Origin: Spodoptera frugiperda
Lineage: Eukaryota; Arthropoda; Insecta; Lepidoptera; Noctuidae
NCBI RefSeq assembly: GCF_023101765.2
Contig: NC_064218.1
Coordinates: 7,502,001-7,566,000 of the forward strand
Length of the DNA: 64,000 nucleotides
Direction: 5' to 3'
Part shown: positions 53,101 to 62,100 of the stretch, piece after piece
How positions within the stretch are numbered: the stretch's first letter is position 1
How the letters are laid out: every line of letters begins with the position of its first letter
Position numbers and translations under genes: made by a program
The notes under the pieces: model-generated
What the model was told of the DNA's origin: nothing
The model's input: only the letters and a program-made list of their open reading frames with translations
The model's database searches: none

Positions 53101-56100
53101 CTCATGCAGCTCGCCAGCTTCATGGCGCTTGATGGGGTGAGTTGGTCCAAAGTCTAGAAAAACATGATTATTGGCTTTAACCGTCGTTCTCAGAGTCATT
53201 TTATGGTTACTTAACCCAGTGCTTAGCAATTGTTTTCGATACAAAACATTAAATGTGGGCAGTTAGCTGTCGTCTTATGAAAATTTGTTCATAGTCTGTA
53301 GTGGTGATCCTCCATCAAAGATAGATTTAATTCTCAATGCTGTAAGCTTCGTTACAAAGAGAAAACATATTTTGCCCAATTCCAGAACACTGCATTTGTC
53401 CAACCAGATAATAATTGTTTATACATAATATTAGAAAAAATAAAATTCTTTTTTATTTAGTTATTTTGATTTAATATGAAGTTTTAAAAAGCAATTTAAA
53501 TTAATCAATAATAATAAGAATCTTAGTTAAACATTTACTTTTACTAGTTTAAAATATACTTCTATAATTTCCAGGATGAGTTCTGGATGGAGCCGTACAA
53601 GGCTGAAGCTCACGCAGACACCATCATGAGTGGAACCGGTTCCTCTCAACGCCGGCTCGGAGACGCCACCACTGCCATCTATCTTAATGTAAGTCAATTA
53701 CAACTATATTACAATGTATTTCATAATTAATGAGTCTATTTACTGTAGTCTTGGGGGCTATAAACTCATTCATTTCTTTCAACAATAAGGTAGTTGCGTA
53801 ATACTCATTTTTATGTCCGTCTGGTGTTTTAATTAAAAATATTGGACACGTACAAAACGTAGGTACATAACGAGATATCATAAGGAAATTTGTATATCAG
53901 ATCATGTGTTGTCAGACCCACTCTTAGACCTTAGTATACTCAAGCAAAGTAGAGTATTCTTTACTTGTAAAGAAATCACTATAAAATATTGTATCAGATA
54001 TCAGTTTTTACACAATTTTCATCTTTATCTCAAACTAGCTACTTCCGCGCGTTTTCACAACGGTCCACTCGGCTCCTATTGATCGAAGCCTGATGTTTTG
54101 TGTTTGGACTATCCAACACAAAAAGAATTATCCAATTCTGGCCAGAAGTTTCGGAGATTAACATGTTCAATCAAACAAACTCTTTAGCTTTACATAATAA
54201 GAATAAAATACAAATATGTATGAATGATTTTTATAAAAACATCCTTATTCTGTACAGGTGGGTTGCGGCCAGAAGCTATGGAATCACCACAAAGTGTTAG
54301 TAGCGGGCCTGCGGGAACAGGCTCGGGACGGCACTCTGGCGCATGTACTGAGGCTGCCCGTCATTGGCTGGAGGCTGCAGTCCATTCAGCCGACACCCAG
54401 GATTAAGAGACAGGTAATAAAATTATGTGACTTGTATAAAAAAAAAAATCAAAGATCGTCGTGGTGACAGACGTTACAGATGTGTAAGCAGTTTTTAAGG
54501 CATCATTAAGAATGATCAATGCATCAATGAAAAGCACAACCCGTGATATTCCACTCCACGGCTGAACTATGTTCCTCCTCTACATAAAAGTCTGATTGTA
54601 TTGGCTTAAAAAAACAGAGAGATACAACTAATGTCATTACTGGTTATTATTTTAATCCATCCCATTCTATCATCACCACATGTCGCTTTTGATTATGTCT
54701 GTATCTACTGCCTCTACACTGAATATTACACCAAAAACATAATGAATGTTTCCAGCTGGAGGGTTCAGGCGGCGGTATCTACGACGCGGAATACGACGGC
54801 GAGGACGACGACGCGGACGCCGACGCCGACTACAGCGGCTACGACGACAACGACGACGAGGACGGATACGCCAACAACGACGTCGGCATCACCAACCTGG
54901 TCAGTACGCCGCCTCACCGCCATACCGCCATACACTTGAAATACTGGACAATGTCACTATATGTGTTGGAATATATACCTTGTGATTATTGGTATAAAGT
55001 AGATTTTTAATTGGGCAAAAAATATGTGGTATAAAATCAAACCACATTGCTCAGACAATAAAGACTATAGTCTAAAGTAGATTTTGGAATACCTTTATCT
55101 ATTTTGATGAAAATATGCGAAACAAAAATGAACCATATCGCTAAGTAAATAAAGACTGATGATTCATAGCGAAGGTCTTTTATGACCGCAAATTACTACA
55201 ATGTTAGAGTATTTTTCATATAGAGACATTGTCATGAACTCAGTTCCTAACTATGACTGTTGTGATGTGTAATGGACGTCTATATAATATATATCTATGA
55301 CTATGACAGTATACCTATGACAGCGTTGTATCTTTGCCAATCCTGTAAAAGATACAGGCAATATGTTATAGACAAACCACGAAGTATGATCGATGTTTTA
55401 TTGATGTCTATTTAAATGAATGAATCTAGTTTCTAGAACAAATAATAATAATTATGGCTTCAGTGGAAATTGGATTATTCCATTCTGATTACTGGAAAAT
55501 GGTATTTATTTATATTGGGTGAAGGTTTTAATTTCCATTTAACACTTTCATAAAACATCTGCTAACATTTTCATAAGGGTTTGATTCTCTTCAAACAGAT
55601 GAATCATTATTTAATCAATGCAAGTCATATTTTATTCTAGTGTGGGACTGTCATACATTCTATATTCCTTAGAACTTTATGCATCATTCGTTTTTATTCG
55701 TTGGGACATACAGCTATAAAGAAATAATTGTTTTGTTTAAGTTATGTATGTAAGTGTAAACAAAGGTTTACTGCGACACGTGTCCACATCGTGTATTTAA
55801 AACAGGCATTAGAAGTGCCAATAAGAATACTGAACGAAAACATAAAGCCTTGTAATTGCCAATAAATGTACTTAATGGATAATTTAAATGTGTTCAGATT
55901 AATAATGATGATATTTCAAATACATGATGGTATGTCAAAGCCATCACTATCGTTAAAATGGTTAAAAAATATATAAAAACGTCTTATCAACATCGCTAAT
56001 AAATACTTAAAACAGTTTTTTACCTTTTACCTTCGATAGTTAACTTGCGAACCGACATCTTCTCCTAAGTCTGAAAAATATTATGCTGAAAACTGCATCA

Positions 56101-59100
56101 AAATCAGTTCAGCTAAACGCGAGATAATCGCGCACAAACTTGCATACACACATACATACAGGTTAAAAGAAACAACCTCCTTTGTTTGAAGTCGGTTAAA
56201 ATTAAACTGATTACCACAATTTCGCTCTACAGTAATCTCATCATACATCAAATCGCATTTAGTTTTAAATACATACTATACTTATAAAAGGCTCGTATTT
56301 CCCAACGAATAACTTAGTCATCCCATATATTATATCCGGAATGCATATGTTGCACTTTTCTGTCACCACATTATATAGCGACTCGTAAGATCCACAGCAT
56401 GGAATGTTGAATGAAGTATCATATAATAATCACTTGGTTATAAAAAAAAACGTTATATTTTAACCCTACCCGGTTATTTTGTGTTACACTGAAGTTCACT
56501 CTCTTGTACAGAACTTAGAACTTGGTTTTGAATGTCGCTCTTTTTATTATATATTTTTATCTAACTAACCCAGGAATTGATTCTAAAAAATCGAGAATCA
56601 TCAACCTAATTTGGTTGTTTATTCTAAATACCTAATTTCGAAATATCAACACAGAAAACGATATTAAATCCTGTTTTTTTTACATAAATATATCAAGAGA
56701 AAAGTCCCAAGATATTCGTATAAACACCGCGGTAAGCTAATTGCAAGCAGCACTTAAAATGTTCTTCTCTCTTCAACTCCAAAGAGTGACTAAATAGAAG
56801 CTAATATGCTTTGTTACATCTTGTTTTTGCGATTGACTATGTTACATAGTCCGTTGTTACCTTTATCGACTTTCATACACCTCTACTAGTAGCTTTAAAG
56901 AGTGACTATTCAGATTAAGTTCACAAGAGAATCAACATCACTCATACATGTTACATCCAATGAACCCTTTATAATTTACATGCAATCCTAACTTTCATTT
57001 AACATCCACTTCACTTGCGACGACTTTAAACATAATTTGTTAATTAAGTTTACCTAATAATTATACCTAAAAACAATTTTGAGCTTTGTGTGTGGTTATA
57101 ACAACGCTTTACATAAATGCTTATCACTGTACATAAACAGACTAACTGGAGCATAAATAAAGCTAAAGCGAGTGAACGCATGGACTAAGAACATTAAGGG
57201 CGCGGTCAAACAACTATAATCAACATTACACTTTAAAAACGATCAATAAAGTTCAAATTAAAATGCACTTTGTTGCTATTCTACACGGATATTGTACACC
57301 GATTCACTATAAATCTGCATTATTAAATATTCATATAGCAATGCAATAACAATGAAACTTGCACTGAATTTGCACCTAATTCATGTTTTGATATAAATAA
57401 ACTTATAGTGTTGCATAACAAATGGCTGTTCTAGACTAACTGAATCTAGGATCAATTGTAGAGGACTGCAGAACCAGATTGTCTCGGGGAAACTGGACCT
57501 GTATTGGTGTATCATTGGAGTACCAGTCGGAACTAACAATTTTACCTCCTGGTCGTGTAGCTAATTCCTTTGTGAAGGGATTCAAAGTTGACGCTGATGC
57601 CGCTTTAATATCTGAGTCCATGTGGAATAACCACAGACAGCGCTCTTGGGTACGTGTAAGGGTGGCAGTACTAACGTGCGTGTGTGTCGCGGCTGTGCCG
57701 CAGGTGGCCCCCCCTCCCCCCGCCCCCTCCCCCGGGCCGCACCCGCACCGCCACCACCACGGGGAGCTCCCCCCGGCCCCCGGCGCGCCACACACAAGCA
57801 CCGACACGTTTCAGACCGAGAGCGCCGCTCCGCTGCCGACCCCTGCCACACTGCCCCCTCTCTCCCCCCTTCCCCCATCACCACCCCCGTCCCCCTCCCC
57901 AGCCCCTACTACAAATCCCCCTACACTTCCCCCAACGAGTGCCCTACCAAGTACCACAGAGGAAGCCCGCGAGGAAACCACTCCTGAGCCCACAACTAAT
58001 TCGTATACCACAGAGGTTTGTCGTAACCCGCTCTCGAGTTTACGTGTCATGCATGTGCGTGTTGTGGCCCGGTCGCATGCTACGTTTGCAAATAGAAGTA
58101 GTTTATTAATGTGTTTTAGAATTTAATTTATTAACAGTTTTGGCTCGAAAGAGTCTGTTTAAACTCTAGCTAACACAACAGAAACTCAATTTCAATTCAA
58201 TTCACACTAACCTGCTCACGTTGTCTAAAAATGGTTGTGCAAGCTAGATCTTCCAAACAGAATGAAGCTAATCCAAAACAGGTATATTTTTACTGTATGT
58301 CTAGTTGTCTACTTAGATTACTAAGGTCTTGAAATGTATCCTGTACATATTTTATGATATTCCGTATTGCAGCTAGTCTAACGTGAATGTGTTTAGTTCT
58401 ACCTCTATATGTGTATAGAATATGTTCTAGATTATTATTGGAATGTTTAATTTTATATTTTATCAATTTATTGTCAATGCAATTTGATCTCTATTTGAAA
58501 TAGTGCATTTGTCGTAGAAATTAGAATGTGTTTGTAAACACTGAGCATGACTGTGATAATATTGATATTAGATAACTTTTGTACCTTAACATACACTCCC
58601 TTTTTGACTAATTAAGTTATTAGAGACAAAAAACGGGCCGCCTACTATGAAATAACAAAACCAACGACCAAAAATGTTACTCATTTTACAAGCAATACAT
58701 AAACACTTCTGATTGGTTGGTTTATTCGAGCCGGCCAATCAGAGCGCCGAACGCGCTCTAGTTTCGATTACTTTAAACGTAAACTCTTACTAAGGGTACA
58801 GAACATATCACAATGAAAATCGTTGTAACGAAAACAAACTTTCATAGTAGGCGATTAACAACTCAAGTCACAAACAGACAGTGACTAACAGCACATAGCT
58901 ACACCTGTACACTTCACAGAACATTGAACCTTAACAGAAAGAACTAAAGTCATATATTTCCGCAGCACAATGAAGTGGGGATCACCGCACTGTCAGCTTC
59001 ACCTTCGGAGACAAGCAACGTTAACATGTCAGTCGCACCAACACTCCCTATAAGCCCTCGACGATTCGACACCTTAGCTCCAGTCGTCGTCCAAGAAACC

Positions 59101-62100
59101 ACCACCCTAGAACCTGAATTGGTATGTATTGCTATAAACATAAGGTCTCATTTTACTTAACCTCACTCCTGTAAAATTTGGAACTAATTTGTGTGCGAGT
59201 TTGATTTTCTTAACATCGGGTATTTGAGGGATTCACGTAATTCATTCCCCATCTAGAGTAACTTTGTATGTAAATATGTTCTCAACTAATCTTGGACGCG
59301 TAGACAACGGTACATTATTCGGTGGGTCGTATGTAAAAAGTAGTAGAAATATTATAAAAGCTTGGGACTTCTAAACTTCTATCTTTCTGGGACTAATTTC
59401 CTGTACATACATTTCGACTTTCTGTGCATACGAATCTGGACTTTATAACGTTGTCTTAACGTCTGTATCACAACACATCGTGTGAGCGTCCGCATGGCAC
59501 TTTCAGCAAACGGTAATAATACGTGAGTCGAACGAACTACCCCCGATGTCGTCATCAACGGAAAGGGATATTGTGACGTCACCATCGCCGTCGCCGTCTC
59601 CATTGCCTGAGTTACCTTCGCCGACTACGCCGTACTTTGAACCGACTACTACGCCGAGGCCGACGACTACACCTTCGACTACCCCGACTACTCCGACTAC
59701 CACAAGTCCGGCGCCTACGACTACTTCATCAACGACGACGACGATGGCACCACCACCGCCACCACCTCCAACCACGACGCAAGCTCCGGAGACGACTGTA
59801 CAGGAGGTTACCAAACAGGTCTGTAGTGGGAATGCACATCCAACCGGGACATATTTCCGTTCTGAAGATCTTTCTCCACGCGAAGATTAATTAATATTCT
59901 CTAAAGAAAAATGTAATAGATCGTGTTCTATACTAGTCTACTTGATACGTGCAAGATCACACACACATTGGAAATATGTTCCCGGTACCCAGCGCCATGC
60001 TTAGTGCGTAGACGTAAATAAGTACTAAAGCCACGTAGCGTCCTATATCATCACATCAAGTATCAAAACCAGGTGTCTTAGTTTCCTAGTACATACATTA
60101 ATACTAATACGAATCGTGTGTGAATTGTGCCCTTAGTATGAGTTTGCTTTACGTCTAAAGTAATCGAAACGAGAACGCGTTCGGCGATCTGATTGGCCGG
60201 CTTGAATAAACCAACCAATCAGAGCGACGAACGCACTCTATTTCAAACGTAAAGCAAATTCGTACTAGGAGTATTGAACGTGTTTGTGATTGGCCATCAA
60301 TTTGGGTTTCATTACATTTATTAACAACTTCTAAATTCAAAATTAATAAATTAACAAGTAAAACATTATTATTATTAATTGGCAAACAGGTAATACAATA
60401 TTTTTATTAGTGCGGGGAATCTACAAAGATTTTAGTTTTGGTGTAAATTCTTGCTATTTCTTCTCTATTGTATATTGTGGGACCGTTTTGTAAGAAATTC
60501 TTTATTAATGTAAATTATTATCTATCTCTATTTGCAAAAACTTGCTTAACTGAACAAAAGTATGTGTGAATATGCACTGCGGTGTTTCTTTCGCCATTTT
60601 TGTACATACATATTTATATTTTCTATTTTAAATGAACAATTTTAAAGTTAAATCTCACATCACCAAAAAAAAAGCAATCAACTCAAAATATACTGAAAAA
60701 TCTACGTAATAAAACTGTATATTCATCAACTTTTTACCGACACAGGAAACGAACCCGACAGAGGGTAGAAGTACAATAATCGGTCAGACCACAGAGACAG
60801 TGACATGGGCGATGCCCGTCAACCAGCCGCCCACGCTCAAACACCACATGAAGAAACTCGCCATCACCGCCGGCAAGGCTTTCAGGTATGTCACTTAACT
60901 TAGATTCTGCATATTTTCAACTAGCTACTTCCACGTGGTTTCACCCGTTCGGCTGTGCCTATTGATCTTAGCGTGATTTTTATAGCCTACAATTACAACG
61001 TGGACTATCCAACACAAAAAGATTTTTTCTGATCGCAATAGTAGTTCCAGAAATTAGTGCGTTCAAACAAACTCTTCAGCTTTATATATTAAGTATAAAG
61101 TTTAGTATAAGATAATATGTTAATATGTTCCCCTAATGTTGGCTTGGCTAGTTTGAAAGAACTTTATTTCATTATTCAATAGATTAAAAAATACCACTTG
61201 CCAGTGTTTACCTGTATGAAAATAGGCTTGCGTCCTATAACATGGTACTCATCACATAACTGACGAAAACAACGACTTTTGAATAAAAATAATTTTAGTG
61301 GAAAACGATTACATGGTGATATTTTCTTTCTATCCCATAACATTACTAGACCTACAATCTCTTGATTATAGCTTTCCGCTATCCAAAATATGTCCATAAA
61401 TAATTGAATTATCCCTTGACAGGTACATAATCCCAGCGGACCTGTTCACGGACCCGGAGGAGGGCAGCAACCTGACGTTCACGATGTACGAGGCAGAGAA
61501 CGTGCCGCTCAGCAACAACTCCTGGATACAGTTCATACCCGCCGCCAGAGAAGTTTATGGATTGTAAGTACATTTAATCAAAGTAATGAAGAATATAAAG
61601 ATGCAGTTACATTTTTTGAGTGACAAGGTTGAAAATCTGTAACATTCTGTACCCTTAGTACGAGTTTAATTTACGTTGAATGAAAACGAATCTGATTGGT
61701 TGGTTCATTCGCGCCAGCTAATATAAAGCAAACTCGTACTAAGGATACACGGTCTGCATCAAAATTAGTTCCTCAATAAACATAGAAAAACTTCCATTCC
61801 TCTAAAAAACTGACTATGATCTACCACTGTATCTACTCATTCTTATCAACAGTAAGCGTGATCATAAAATACTATCAATTACTTAAAGCAATAAAAGCAC
61901 TTGTTACTAGGATTCCCTTTTTACCTTCGACAAAATCTGGTCATAAAACTTCAAAACTATCCTCCTTATTCCAGACCGTTAGAAGCCCACGTATCTCGCT
62001 GGAACTTCATAGTAGAAGCTCAGGACAGCGAAGGACTGGTAGCTCGCGGGCCCCTGGACATCACCGTACAGCAACACAAGAGTGGCCGCACCATCAATCA

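Noticed and set aside
57436..58050. Long minus-strand and alternate-frame open frames over exon 8 (Gly/Arg-rich proteins)
   Set aside because: They are shadows of the C-rich mucin exon: stop codons are rare in any frame of such DNA. Splice sites and downstream frame support only the plus-strand Pro/Thr reading.
59503..59814. Minus-strand Val/Gly-rich open frame over exon 10
   Set aside because: Reverse shadow of Thr/Pro repeats (ACN/CCN read backward gives Val/Gly). No independent splice or start context.
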